This document shows, one piece after another, positions 43,143 through 52,274 of a DNA stretch of 64,000 bases. This DNA comes from Fulvivirgaceae bacterium JP3-4 (GTDB taxonomy: Bacteria > Bacteroidota > Bacteroidia > Cytophagales > Cyclobacteriaceae), in the NCBI GenBank assembly GCA_029309925.1, contig JARKND010000004.1:744001-808000 (forward strand), written 5' to 3'. Both the position numbers and the translations under genes were made by a program. Position 1 is the first letter of the stretch. Each line of letters starts with the position of its first letter. The notes under the pieces are model-generated. The model was not told the DNA's origin. It did no database searches and saw only the letters and a list, made by a program, of their open reading frames with translations.

Positions 43143-44402
43143 TTAATTGGCGCGTATCGCTACTACCGGATCCAGTCTTGCTGCCATTGCTGCAGGAACA
43201 ATTCCGGAAACAAGTCCGATAACAGATGATACACCAAGTCCAAGCACAATGTTTTCAATCGTGAGTGTCACAACCAGGTCGCCTAACGGAATGAACGTGA
43301 TGAACCAGACCAGTACAAGTCCGGCAAGGCCACCGATAAGACTAAGGAAAATCGCTTCAAAGAGGAACTGGAAAAGTATGAAGTAATTCTTCGCGCCAAG
43401 CGATTTTTGCAAACCGATAATACTTGTCCTTTCTTTTACCGACACAAACATGATGTTGGCAATTCCGAAACCACCGACAAGCATGGAAAATCCTCCAATG
43501 ATCCAGCCTGCAAGGCCTACCACATCGAAGAGCTGACCGATAGCGTTCGCAATTGCTTCAGGTCTGTTCATGGCGAAGTTGTCTTCTTCGGTAGGCTTCA
43601 GTCCGCGTCTCACGCGAAGCATTCCACGTAACTCATTTTCCAGTTCAACAAGTCCGATGTCAGTATCATAACCTTTGATGCCGATGCGCGAAGTAGTTTC
43701 CCAAACTGCACCAGTACCCGTCTGGTAAAGTTTACGGAACGCCTGATAAGGAACAATGGTTGTGTAGTCGTTGCTCGTGTTTCCAAGAAAACTCTGACCT
43801 TCGCGTTTAATCACTCCTACAACCGAAAATTTCAGGCTTTTGATTTTGATGCTGGCCCCGATCGGGTCGCCACCATTTGGAAAAAGTACATTTGCGACTT
43901 CATGGCCAATAACCACCACGTTGCGGCCACCCTCGAGTTCTTCAGCGGTAAAAAAGCGTCCCTTTTCAACGTTCACCTCAAATACTTTGTCATACCCCTG
44001 CGAGCCCCCCACAAGCCTCACCTGGCCAATGCTGTTGCTTTTATACTTCACGACCTGGTTTCCACGGCCTGCGAAAATTGCCATACCGTTTTCGTGACGG
44101 AGGTTTGCCTCAAGAAACTTAAATTCATTGAAGGACGCGTTTGGCCTTCTGATGTATTCCCACCACTTGCGCTCGCCATCGGCAACAAACGGCCACTTTT
44201 CAACATAGATCACTCCGGTTCCGAGGAAATTAAGACTGTCTTTGATGTTCTTTTCAAGCGAGTCAACGAGCGTTAATACCGTGATGATGGCAAAAATGCC
44301 GACAGTAACACCCAACAATGAGAGTATCGTCCTTAGCAAGTTAGACCGCAATGCCCGCCAGGCGAAGCGGAAACTTTCATAAATCTGCCCAAGGGTTTTC
44401 AT
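43143..44402 (-). CDS. MacB/FtsX-type ABC transporter permease
   Basis: The protein is 419 residues from the ATG at 44402. One membrane segment near residues 27-49 is followed by a large periplasmic MacB-like domain (about 50-280) and three C-terminal membrane segments (starting near 292, 340 and 385). The final region, VVSSVIGLVSGIVPAAMAARLDPVVAIRAN in general outline, is typical of the FtsX superfamily. Such permeases act with an ATPase and often a membrane-fusion protein in export or lipoprotein handling. No ATPase gene is adjacent, so the partner must be encoded elsewhere. Confidence 0.9.
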   Translation of the reverse strand: MKTLGQIYESFRFAWRALRSNLLRTILSLLGVTVGIFAIITVLTLVDSLEKNIKDSLNFLGTGVIYVEKWPFVADGERKWWEYIRRPNASFNEFKFLEANLRHENGMAIFAGRGNQVVKYKSNSIGQVRLVGGSQGYDKVFEVNVEKGRFFTAEELEGGRNVVVIGHEVANVLFPNGGDPIGASIKIKSLKFSVVGVIKREGQSFLGNTSNDYTTIVPYQAFRKLYQTGTGAVWETTSRIGIKGYDTDIGLVELENELRGMLRVRRGLKPTEEDNFAMNRPEAIANAIGQLFDVVGLAGWIIGGFSMLVGGFGIANIMFVSVKERTSIIGLQKSLGAKNYFILFQFLFEAIFLSLIGGLAGLVLVWFITFIPLGDLVVTLTIENIVLGLGVSSVIGLVSGIVPAAMAARLDPVVAIRAN

Positions 44403-44517
44403 CAAAAGGGATTAAACGGGTAATGAGATATCGGGTATGTCGATGGTTTTACACCGAAATTACTGTATTAGACTAAAAAACGGCCTTTTTGTTACAAAAA
44501 TGAAAAATAGGGGGTCG

Positions 44518-44551
44518 TTTGTCGGAAAAGTTAAATCTGACCTTATTTTTG
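44518..44551 (+). promoter_or_regulatory. Promoter of queA
   Basis: TTTG and then 22 bases and then TATTTTTG fit the -33/-7 pattern, with the predicted start about 45 bases before the ATG. Confidence 0.5.
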
Positions 44552-44603
44552 CAACCTTATTTAAAAAAATTAGCCTTTCATTGGGCTTACTCTGCTAATA
44601 CAT

Positions 44604-45650
44604 ATGAAGTTATCCGAATTCAAATTTGAGCTTCCTCAAAACCTTATCGCCAACAGACCATCTGAGAACCGGGACGAATCCCGCCTGATGGTTGTGCACA
44701 AAGACACAGGCAAAATCGAGCATAAGGTTTTCAAAGACATTGTCGGATATCTTAACGAGGGAGATGTCATGGTTGGTAATGACACGATGGTGTTCCCTGC
44801 CCGCCTGTATGGCCGCAAAGAAAAGACTGGGGCAAAAATTGAAGTCTTCCTGCTTCGCGAACTCAATGCTGAAATGCACCTTTGGGATGTATTGGTAGAT
44901 CCCGCCAGAAAAATCCGCGTAGGCAACAAACTGTATTTCGGCAATGGCGACCTGGTTGCTGAAGTGATCGATAACACAACGTCACGTGGAAGAACGATCC
45001 GATTCCTTTTTGATGGTGACTCCACTGCTTTCGATAAAGTAATTGAAACACTTGGCGAAACTCCACTTCCAAAATATATCAAGCGTAAGGTTGAACCGGA
45101 AGACAAGGAGCGCTTCCAGACTATTTATGCTAAGAATAAAGGTGCCGTCTCTGCACCGACAGCAGGTTTGCACTTTACACGTCAGTTGCTGAAGCGTCTT
45201 CAGATCAAGGGTGTCGATATGACCTACGTGACCCTTCACATCGGTCTCGGCACGTTCCGCCCGGTTGACGTGGAAGACCTCACGAAACATAAAATGGATT
45301 CCGAGAACTTCATCGTTAGCCAGGAAGCTGTTGATAAAGTGAACAAAGCTCTCGACAACAAGAATCGCGTTGTTGCTATCGGAACAACTACGATGCGCGC
45401 GCTCGAATCTTCTGTATCCGCTACAAACCGTCTGAAGCCACGCGAAGGCTGGACTGACAAATTCATTTTCCCTCCATACGATTTCAAGATCTGTACCGGC
45501 ATGGTAACAAACTTTCATATGCCCGAGTCCACGCTTCTGATGATGGCCGCAGCATTCGGAGGATATGACCTGATCATGGAAGCCTACAAGGTTGCCAAGA
45601 AAGAGAAGTATAAATTCCTCACGTACGGGGATGCCATGCTGATTCTCTGA
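44604..45650 (+). CDS. queA: S-adenosylmethionine:tRNA ribosyltransferase-isomerase QueA
   Basis: QueA transfers and isomerises the ribosyl group of SAM onto 7-aminomethyl-7-deazaguanine in tRNA, forming epoxyqueuosine. The 348-residue protein begins [20 protein letters not shown] and carries [48 protein letters not shown] and [17 protein letters not shown], all conserved QueA blocks. Stand-alone gene; other queuosine genes are not in the window. Confidence 0.97.
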   Translation: MKLSEFKFELPQNLIANRPSENRDESRLMVVHKDTGKIEHKVFKDIVGYLNEGDVMVGNDTMVFPARLYGRKEKTGAKIEVFLLRELNAEMHLWDVLVDPARKIRVGNKLYFGNGDLVAEVIDNTTSRGRTIRFLFDGDSTAFDKVIETLGETPLPKYIKRKVEPEDKERFQTIYAKNKGAVSAPTAGLHFTRQLLKRLQIKGVDMTYVTLHIGLGTFRPVDVEDLTKHKMDSENFIVSQEAVDKVNKALDNKNRVVAIGTTTMRALESSVSATNRLKPREGWTDKFIFPPYDFKICTGMVTNFHMPESTLLMMAAAFGGYDLIMEAYKVAKKEKYKFLTYGDAMLIL

Positions 45651-45652
45651 GT

Positions 45653-45957
45653 CACTAGTCACTGGTCACTAGTCATTAGGAGTCTGTCGAGAAGACGCGT
45701 TTTACCTTCCAGTTACAAGGAATTTGAGCAAGCTCGCGAATGCGGCATGCGCTCATCCCGATCGGCATTGTCCGCATCGGGAAGGCATAAGTCACGAGTC
45801 ACTGGTCATTAGGGGAGTTTCCAAAAGTTTGACGTTTTGGTCTTCGGTGCTCCAAGGCATTAGGAATTAGGCATTAGGAATTAGGCATTGGGAATTAGGA
45901 ATCAGTCATTTTGAGCACCACGCAAGAGGCTTGAAGCTTGCAGCTTGCAGCCCTTTC
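45653..45957. repeat. Pile-up of three different heptamer arrays
   Basis: The 339-bp gap between queA and the small membrane protein gene holds arrays with three different units: AGTCACT (45653-45682 and again about 45787-45815), CATTAGG/AATTAGG (45857-45912), and GCTTGCA (45927-45957). All have a 7-base period. The first two copies are in direct rather than inverted orientation. A dyad around CCCGATCGG lies at about 45756-45784. No gene is seen in this stretch. Confidence 0.7.
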
Positions 45958-45989
45958 AGAAAGCGATATACTCCGCGCTCAAATGTCTC

Positions 45990-46238
45990 TCAAACTCGTT
46001 TTGTCAGATACAGGAACATAAATATTGCCACCGGGTAAATCAGGAAATACTGTGGCGATGGTGCGAAGAAACGGAAGAACATTCCCAGCGGTGCAAGTAG
46101 TAACAAAGTACCACCGATCAGTAACAATCTCTTCTTACTCTTCTCCTGTGGACGCTGCACCGCATCGACCATCTTGTAGATCAGAAATCCGATCACAGCA
46201 ACGTTGAAGGCGATTAGCAGGAACCGAAGAAGAATCAT
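45990..46238 (-). CDS. Small membrane protein
   Basis: The protein is 82 residues with two or three hydrophobic segments (about 1-22, 37-55 and 62-78) separated by a basic loop (QRPQEKSKKR). It begins directly with a membrane segment. There is no recognised family. It is divergent from the nucleotidyltransferase gene with 52 bp between. Confidence 0.6.
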   Translation of the reverse strand: MILLRFLLIAFNVAVIGFLIYKMVDAVQRPQEKSKKRLLLIGGTLLLLAPLGMFFRFFAPSPQYFLIYPVAIFMFLYLTKRV

Positions 46239-46290
46239 ACCTTAAAGATAGAGTATTTCTGTGCGTCAGTGAATTCCATACTTCCGGGAT

Positions 46291-46581
46291 GTGAAAACAA
46301 GAGAAGAAGTAATTGATTGTCTCAGGAAAAACAAACCACACCTTCAGTCCAGGTTTCCATTAAAGAGCATCGCACTGTATGGCTCTTATGCCAGGAACGA
46401 TCAGACAGAAACCAGCGACAAAGATTTGCTGGTCGAATTTTCTGAACCAGTAGGGTTTGAATTTCTTGATTTGCATGAAGCCCTGGAAAACCTTTTAGAA
46501 AACAAAATCGATCTCACCACCCGCAATGCGATTAAAGCACATTACCTTCCCTATATTGAGGACGATTTGATCGATATCTGA
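46291..46581 (+). CDS. MNT-type nucleotidyltransferase domain protein
   Basis: This 96-residue protein is of the minimal nucleotidyltransferase (MNT) family. The GSYARN motif near residue 32 and the SDKDLLVEF acidic pair near 43-45 form the metal/nucleotide site, and DLTTRNAIK carries a later conserved position. In many genomes such proteins are antitoxins that adenylylate a HEPN toxin encoded next door. Here no HEPN gene is adjacent; the next gene is ispD, 14 bp downstream. The start is GTG. Confidence 0.8.
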   Translation: MKTREEVIDCLRKNKPHLQSRFPLKSIALYGSYARNDQTETSDKDLLVEFSEPVGFEFLDLHEALENLLENKIDLTTRNAIKAHYLPYIEDDLIDI

Positions 46582-46595
46582 AAAGCAAGATCACT

Positions 46596-47276
46596 TTGAA
46601 CCAAACTGAATACGCACTCATCGTTGCCGGAGGAAAAGGAACGCGCATCAAAAGTTCCGTCCCGAAACAATTCCTCGAATTGAACGGCCTCCCCATTCTC
46701 ATGCATACCATCAATGCATTTTACCGATACAATGAGCACATCAAAATAATTCTGGTCCTGCCAAAAGACGATTTTGCGTTGTGGGATGAGCTTATTAAAA
46801 AGCATCATTACAACAAGAAGTTCATTCTGCAGGAAGGTGGTGACACGCGTTTCCAGTCCGTCAGGAAAGGACTTTCGAAAATCGAAGGTGACGGACTCGT
46901 TGCAATCCACGATGGTGTGCGTCCACTGGTCAGCGAAGACATTATCGGTGCATCCTTCAGGCTTGCCGCGGTGCACAAGTCTGCAGTCGCTGCTGTCCGG
47001 CTAAAAGAATCTATCCGCGTAAGCGATCAGGATAATACAAAAGCAGTTGAGCGTTCAAAGTTCAGGCTCATCCAAACCCCACAGACTTTTGTGGTGTCGG
47101 TTATAAAGAAGGCATATGAGATGAGAGAAGACGAAACCCTCACGGATGACGCAAGTGTTGCGGAACGCTCTGGACTAACGATTTCCTTATTTGAAGGAAG
47201 TTACCGCAATATCAAGATCACAACCGAGGAGGATCTTATCATCGCCAGCGCCCTGCTAAACGCGAACCAACTGTAG
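46596..47276 (+). CDS. ispD: 2-C-methyl-D-erythritol 4-phosphate cytidylyltransferase IspD
   Basis: IspD makes CDP-methylerythritol in the MEP isoprenoid pathway. The 226-residue protein has the nucleotide-binding IVAGGKGTRIKSSVPKQFLELNGLP near the N-terminus, IHDGVRPLVS near residue 107, and TPQTF followed by the late EGSYRNIKITTEEDL. The TTG at 46596 is used as start because it is the only one ahead of the first beta strand. It may be translated together with the 14-bp-upstream nucleotidyltransferase gene. Confidence 0.95.
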   Translation: MNQTEYALIVAGGKGTRIKSSVPKQFLELNGLPILMHTINAFYRYNEHIKIILVLPKDDFALWDELIKKHHYNKKFILQEGGDTRFQSVRKGLSKIEGDGLVAIHDGVRPLVSEDIIGASFRLAAVHKSAVAAVRLKESIRVSDQDNTKAVERSKFRLIQTPQTFVVSVIKKAYEMREDETLTDDASVAERSGLTISLFEGSYRNIKITTEEDLIIASALLNANQL

Positions 47277-47369
47277 AGATACTTCTACCTTTTAAACAAG
47301 AATTGCCACGAATTGCCGCTTCAGGTTCCGTAAACGATTGAAATGGTGCAAAGGAACGGTTTTTTGAAT

Positions 47370-47385
47370 GTGTGTCGCTACACAC
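47370..47385 (+). other. Short hairpin in the ppsA leader
   Basis: A perfect 6-bp stem (GTGTGT / ACACAC, loop CGCT) lies 13 bases before the preferred ppsA ATG and could influence ribosome access. Confidence 0.35.
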
Positions 47386-47398
47386 TAAACACCATTTT

Positions 47399-49837
47399 AT
47401 GTCAAGCCGTTATACTGTTGAGCTGCACGAGGTCACGTTGAAAGACCTTCCGCGCGTTGGAGGGAAAAATGCTTCCCTGGGCGAAATGATGCGAAACCTC
47501 GGATCGCTCGGGATCAGCATCCCGCTTGGATTCGCCATCACCGTTGATGCCTACTGGGAATTCCTGAAATACAATAACCTTGAAGGTGGTATCAGGAAGG
47601 TAGTAGCCGAAATGGACATGAACAACCTCATCTCGCTTCGCAAAGGCGGCATGCAGATCCGGCAGATGATCCGCAACGGAAAGTTTCCGGACGCCCTCGA
47701 AAGGGAAATTGCTTCGCGCTACAAGAAGCTCTCGAATTATTATAACCAGGATGCAACGGATGTGGCTGTACGCTCCAGCGCTACAGCAGAAGACCTTCCC
47801 GATACATCATTCGCTGGTCAACAGGAAACGTATCTGAACGTTCGTGGTCCCGAAGGAATTCTTGATGCGGTGAGAAACTGTATTGCCTCGCTGTTTACAG
47901 ATCGCGCCATCTCCTATCGCGAACATTTCAAGTTTGATCACTTTGACGTTGCACTTTCGGTTTGTGTGCAGAAGATGGTTCGTTCAGACCTTGCTTCGTC
48001 CGGAGTGGCATTCTCCCTTGATACAGAATCGGGTTTTAAAAATGCCGTCATCATCAACGCATCGTATGGCCTTGGCGAAATGATCGTCCAGGGATCTGTT
48101 TCACCGGATGAATACATCGTGTTCAAGCCAACGCTCGAGAAGGGATTTGCATCCATCATTGAAAAAAACCTGGGCAAGAAGGATAAAAAAATGATCTATG
48201 GTGACGATCCTGGTCAGCTTACAAAAGTAGTGAACGTTCAGCGCGAACACCAGAAGAAGTTTTGTCTCGATGACGAACAGATTCTCGAGCTGTCGAAGTG
48301 GGTGTGTGCCATCGAAAAGTACTACAGCGATCTCAAGGGCCACTGGTGTCCAATGGATGTAGAGTGGGCTGTCGATGGATTGACAAACCAGTTGTTCATC
48401 GTCCAGGCGCGACCTGAAACGATTCACTCCAGAAAAGATGAAACGAAACTTGTTGAATATAAACTTGCAGCCACATCGCCAGTAGAAAAGATCCTTCAGG
48501 GGATTGCGGTTGGAAGCAAGGCTGCCAGTGGCCGTGTCGTTATTATGTACTCACTGGACGGACGCGATGGCTCACATGACGGAGTTGATTTCCATGAAGG
48601 CGATATCCTTGTCACAGAAATGACGGACCCAGACTGGGAGCCTATCATGAAGAAAGCGTCTGCCATCGTTACGAACAAAGGCGGAAGAACATGTCATGCA
48701 GCCATCGTAGCGCGCGAGCTGGGCGTTCCCGCTATTGTGGGAACAGGCACGGGAACAGATGTATTGAAAGATGGTGACGTGATTACAGTGTCGTGCTGCG
48801 AAGGCGAAGTCGGGTTCATCTACAAGGGTGAGGTTCCTTTCGAAAAAATCGAAACTGACCTCAACGATCTTCCAAAAATCGAAACGCCAATCATGCTGAA
48901 CGTTGCATCACCGGAACTCGCTTTCAAATTTTCGCATATTCCGAATGCGGGTGTAGGCTTGGCGCGCGAAGAATTCATCATCAACAATTACATCCAGGCA
49001 CATCCGCTGGCATTGCTGCACCACCGCGAACTTGGCGATGCCGCGCTCACAGAAAAAATAAACACGCTGACAACCGGTTATGAATCGGAGGAAGCATTCT
49101 TCATTCAGAAATTGTCTTACGGCATTGGAAAAATTGCATCTGCTTTCTATCCGAACAAGGTGATCGTTCGTTTCTCCGACTTCAAGACAAACGAATATGA
49201 AAATCTTTTGGGTGGAAACTATTTTGAACCGAAAGAAGAAAATCCGATGATTGGCTGGCGCGGTGCTTCGCGTTACTATTCTGAAAAGTATCGTCATGCC
49301 TTCGGACTGGAATGCCTTGCCATCAAGCGTGTTCGCGAAAAGATGGGATTGTCGAATGTTGTGGTAATGATTCCGTTCTGTCGCACGGTGAAAGAACTTC
49401 AGCGCGTCTACGATGTGATGAAAGCCTACGGATTGCAACGTGGCCAGAACGGACTTGAAGTATTCCTGATGGCAGAAGTTCCGTCAAACATTATTCTCGC
49501 AGACGAATTCTGTAAGCATATCGATGGATTCTCGATCGGGTCCAACGACCTGACGCAGCTTACATTGGGGCTTGATCGCGACTCCGCCCTGGTGGCCGAA
49601 CTTTACGATGAACGAAATCTTGCGGTGAAGCGGTTTATCTCAAGCCTTATTAAAACGGCAAAGGCAAATGGTGTGAAGGTGGGCATTTGTGGTCAGGGGC
49701 CTTCTGACTTCCCGGACTTTGCGGCATTCCTTGTAGATGAAGGTATCGACAGCATTTCTGTTACACCTGACTCGGTTTTGAAAACCATCAGGACCCTTTC
49801 CGCTACACGCGTGCGAAAGGAAGAACTGGTATCATAG
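47399..49837 (+). CDS. ppsA: Phosphoenolpyruvate synthase
   Basis: PEP synthase converts pyruvate, ATP and water to PEP, AMP and phosphate for gluconeogenesis. The protein is 812 residues from the ATG at 47399. A GTG nine codons earlier is rejected. The N-terminal PEP/pyruvate-binding domain includes LPRVGGKNASLGEMMRNL and VAVRSSATAEDLPDTSFAGQQ. The swivelling phosphohistidine domain includes TNKGGRTCHAAIVARELGVPAIVG, with the catalytic His near residue 430. The C-terminal TIM barrel includes FSIGSNDLTQLTLGLDRDS and GICGQGPSDFPDFAAFL. A strong terminator follows. Confidence 0.97.
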   Translation: MSSRYTVELHEVTLKDLPRVGGKNASLGEMMRNLGSLGISIPLGFAITVDAYWEFLKYNNLEGGIRKVVAEMDMNNLISLRKGGMQIRQMIRNGKFPDALEREIASRYKKLSNYYNQDATDVAVRSSATAEDLPDTSFAGQQETYLNVRGPEGILDAVRNCIASLFTDRAISYREHFKFDHFDVALSVCVQKMVRSDLASSGVAFSLDTESGFKNAVIINASYGLGEMIVQGSVSPDEYIVFKPTLEKGFASIIEKNLGKKDKKMIYGDDPGQLTKVVNVQREHQKKFCLDDEQILELSKWVCAIEKYYSDLKGHWCPMDVEWAVDGLTNQLFIVQARPETIHSRKDETKLVEYKLAATSPVEKILQGIAVGSKAASGRVVIMYSLDGRDGSHDGVDFHEGDILVTEMTDPDWEPIMKKASAIVTNKGGRTCHAAIVARELGVPAIVGTGTGTDVLKDGDVITVSCCEGEVGFIYKGEVPFEKIETDLNDLPKIETPIMLNVASPELAFKFSHIPNAGVGLAREEFIINNYIQAHPLALLHHRELGDAALTEKINTLTTGYESEEAFFIQKLSYGIGKIASAFYPNKVIVRFSDFKTNEYENLLGGNYFEPKEENPMIGWRGASRYYSEKYRHAFGLECLAIKRVREKMGLSNVVVMIPFCRTVKELQRVYDVMKAYGLQRGQNGLEVFLMAEVPSNIILADEFCKHIDGFSIGSNDLTQLTLGLDRDSALVAELYDERNLAVKRFISSLIKTAKANGVKVGICGQGPSDFPDFAAFLVDEGIDSISVTPDSVLKTIRTLSATRVRKEELVS

Positions 49838-49862
49838 CTCTCTCTCTGGTCGGTTTATAAAC

Positions 49863-49894
49863 GAAAACGGACATCGTTACTGATGTCCGTTTTC
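49863..49894 (+). terminator. Terminator after ppsA
   Basis: A perfect 13-bp stem (GAAAACGGACATC / GATGTCCGTTTTC, 6-base loop) is followed by ATTTTA. The flanking A/T pairs make it usable on both strands, so it may also serve the convergent DUF2795 gene. Confidence 0.8.
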
Positions 49895-49934
49895 ATTTTA
49901 TCGGCAGGCTGCAGTTTTCTACGCCTGAATTCAG

Positions 49935-50156
49935 TCAATATTCATCTTCATTGAAGAAGAAATCTTCCTTGGTCGGATAATCCGGCCAGATTTCTTCGAT
50001 GCTTTCATAGGGCTGACCGTCATCCTCAAGTTCCTGAAGATTCTCAACCACTTCTAAAGGAGCACCAGAGCGGATAGAATAGTCGATTAGCTCGTCTTTC
50101 GTTGCAGGCCAGGGCGCATCTTCCAGGTAAGAGGCAAGTTCGAGTGTCCAATACAT
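49935..50156 (-). CDS. DUF2795 family small acidic protein
   Basis: The protein is 73 residues. It begins MYWTLELASYLEDAPWPATKDELIDYSIRSGAP in outline, matching DUF2795 proteins, which are short helical proteins of unknown function that are nearly universal in this phylum. The second half is acidic (DYPTKEDFFFNEDEY). A strong AAGGAGGA ribosome site and a good promoter lie upstream. Confidence 0.85.
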   Translation of the reverse strand: MYWTLELASYLEDAPWPATKDELIDYSIRSGAPLEVVENLQELEDDGQPYESIEEIWPDYPTKEDFFFNEDEY

Positions 50157-50182
50157 AGCTTTTAGTCCTCCTTAATTTTTCG

Positions 50183-50212
50183 CAAAAATAAACTTTAATT
50201 GATCAAATCAAA
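50183..50212 (-). promoter_or_regulatory. Promoter of the DUF2795 gene
   Basis: TTTG and then 18 bases and then TATTTTTG on the minus strand match the -33/-7 consensus. The start site would lie close to the AAGGAGGA ribosome site at 50166-50173. Confidence 0.65.
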
Positions 50213-50332
50213 CATCCGGTTTCTTTATTTAATCAAAGCAAAAAACAGGCAGAAAAGTCCGTTTTTAAATCGATTTCAACCTAAAAATGTAACCAGCGCA
50301 CCATTCTCCACGAAACTTATTCGCCATATTGC

Positions 50333-50374
50333 GCCTCAATTCTCACGCTGCGCGGAATAAATTGAGGTATTAAC
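50333..50374. other. Dyad in the ettA upstream region
   Basis: CCTCAATT and AATTGAGG form an 8-bp inverted repeat around an 18-base interior. It lies about 60 bp before ettA and could be a stem or a protein site. No -7 box was found for ettA. Confidence 0.35.
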
Positions 50375-50429
50375 GTAGTGAGTACGGGAGAATTGTTTAA
50401 AAGTTACTTCTCGCATTTTATCATGGTAT

Positions 50430-52112
50430 ATGGCTGACGAAAAAATCATCTTTTCAATGGCTGGGGTCAATAAGATTTACCCTCCCAGCAAACAGGTTTT
50501 AAAAAATATCTATCTCTCGTTCTTCTACGGAGCGAAAATAGGTGTGCTTGGTCTTAACGGATCGGGAAAGTCGTCATTGCTCAGAATTATTGCCGGTATC
50601 GACAAGGAGTTTCAGGGCGAGGTCGTGTCCGATCTGAGCTTCTCGGTTGGCTTGCTCGAACAGGAACCTCAACTTGATAAGAGTAAAACGGTGAAGGAGA
50701 TCGTTGAGGAAGGCGTGCTGGAGATTTCTTCGCTCCTGAAAGAATTTGAGGCTATCAATGAAAAATTCGGTGATCCTGCAGTGTTAGAGAACCCTGACGC
50801 CATGGACAAACTTATCCAGAAGCAGGGCGAAATTCAGGAAAAGCTCGATGCTGTGAACGCATGGGAACTTGATCACAAACTCGAGCGCGCGATGGATGCA
50901 CTCCGCTGCCCTCCGCCCGATGCTAAGATCGAATACTTATCCGGTGGTGAAAAAAGACGCGTGGCATTATGCCGTCTTCTGCTGCAGGAACCCGATGTTC
51001 TCCTGCTTGATGAACCAACCAACCACCTGGACGCAGAATCCGTTCATTGGCTCGAACAACACCTGAAGCAATATAAGGGAACTGTAATCGCAGTGACCCA
51101 CGACCGTTATTTCCTCGACAACGTTGCCGGCTGGATCCTCGAACTAGATCGTGGCGAAGGAATTCCATGGAAAGGAAATTATTCTTCCTGGCTTGAGCAG
51201 AAGCAGAAGCGCCTGCAGCAGGAAGAGAAGACAGAATCGAAACGCCAGAAAGCGCTCGAGCGTGAATTGGAATGGGTTCGCATGAGTCCAAAGGGAAGAC
51301 ATGCAAAAGGAAAAGCCCGTCTGAATGCTTACGACAAGCTGATGAGCCAGGAGACACGAGAGAAGGAAGAAAAGCTTGAACTCTTTATCCCACCAGGACC
51401 ACGTCTCGGAAATAAAGTTATTGAGGCAACCGGTGTTGCGAAAGCCTATGGTGACAAGCTGCTCTACGAAAATCTGAACTTCACGTTGCCACCGGCTGGC
51501 ATTGTCGGAATCATCGGACCCAACGGTGCGGGTAAGACCACCCTGTTCAAAATGATTACGGGCAAAGAGAAGCCGGATGCTGGTAAGTTTGAAGTCGGTG
51601 ACACCGTAAAGATCGCATACGTAGATCAGGAGCACGATGATCTGAAGCCGGAGGAAACAGTCTTCCAGGCGATCACGGGTGGAAATGATCTCATGATGAT
51701 TGGCGGGAAGGAAATCAATTCACGGGCATACGTTGGAAAGTTCAACTTCAACGGAACTGATCAGCAAAAGAAAGTGAAAGAGCTTTCGGGTGGTATGCGC
51801 AACCGCGTACACTTAGCGATTGCATTGAAGCAAGGCGGAAACCTTCTGCTTCTTGACGAGCCTACCAACGACCTTGACGTGAACACACTCCGCGCGCTGG
51901 AAGAAGCGCTTGAAAACTTCGGAGGCTGCGCTGTAATCATCTCTCACGATCGCTGGTTCCTTGACCGCGTCTGCACGCACATCCTTGCTTTTGAAGGCGA
52001 TTCACAAGTGTTCTGGTACGAAGGAACATTCAGTGAGTACGAAGAAAACAAGAAGAAGAGACTGGGTGATGATCAGCCGCACAGGATTCGGTATAAAAAA
52101 CTGGTGAAGTAA
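50430..52112 (+). CDS. ettA: Energy-dependent translational throttle protein EttA (ABC-F)
   Basis: EttA is an ABC-F ATPase that binds the ribosomal E site and gates the first elongation steps according to the ATP/ADP ratio. The 560-residue protein has two ABC domains: Walker A GLNGSGKSSLLRI near residue 41 and signature LSGGEKRRVALCRLL near 171; second Walker A GPNGAGKTTLFKM near 362 and signature LSGGMRNRVHLAIAL near 453. The arm and linker region between them (SKRQKALERELEWVRMSPKGRHAKGKARLNAYDKL) is that of EttA rather than a transporter. There are no membrane segments. Confidence 0.96.
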   Translation: MADEKIIFSMAGVNKIYPPSKQVLKNIYLSFFYGAKIGVLGLNGSGKSSLLRIIAGIDKEFQGEVVSDLSFSVGLLEQEPQLDKSKTVKEIVEEGVLEISSLLKEFEAINEKFGDPAVLENPDAMDKLIQKQGEIQEKLDAVNAWELDHKLERAMDALRCPPPDAKIEYLSGGEKRRVALCRLLLQEPDVLLLDEPTNHLDAESVHWLEQHLKQYKGTVIAVTHDRYFLDNVAGWILELDRGEGIPWKGNYSSWLEQKQKRLQQEEKTESKRQKALERELEWVRMSPKGRHAKGKARLNAYDKLMSQETREKEEKLELFIPPGPRLGNKVIEATGVAKAYGDKLLYENLNFTLPPAGIVGIIGPNGAGKTTLFKMITGKEKPDAGKFEVGDTVKIAYVDQEHDDLKPEETVFQAITGGNDLMMIGGKEINSRAYVGKFNFNGTDQQKKVKELSGGMRNRVHLAIALKQGGNLLLLDEPTNDLDVNTLRALEEALENFGGCAVIISHDRWFLDRVCTHILAFEGDSQVFWYEGTFSEYEENKKKRLGDDQPHRIRYKKLVK

Positions 52113-52144
52113 TTTCTTCTTTTGTAAGTAACTATAGAGTATTT

Positions 52145-52252
52145 GTGCTCATGTGTTCAGGTGCTCATGTGCTCATGTTCAGTGATGGGTTAGACGTTTA
52201 AGTTTACACCGCCCTACATGAGCACCTGAACACACGCGCACATGAGCACAAT
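52145..52252. repeat. Inverted pair of octamer arrays upstream of the DUF486 gene
   Basis: The left array (52145-52182) reads GTGCTCAT, GTGTTCAG, GTGCTCAT, GTGCTCAT. The right array (52216-52252) reads ATGAGCAC, CTGAACAC, ACGCGCAC, ATGAGCAC. The 8-base period is exact and the arms are near-perfect reverse complements around a 33-base interior. Confidence 0.85.
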
Positions 52253-52274
52253 GATTTAAGACTGCAGTCAGAAT

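Noticed and set aside
44552-44603. preQ1 riboswitch before queA
   Set aside because: The short leader has an AGCC/GGCT pairing but no recognisable H-type pseudoknot or C/A-rich tail, and queA is not the usual target.
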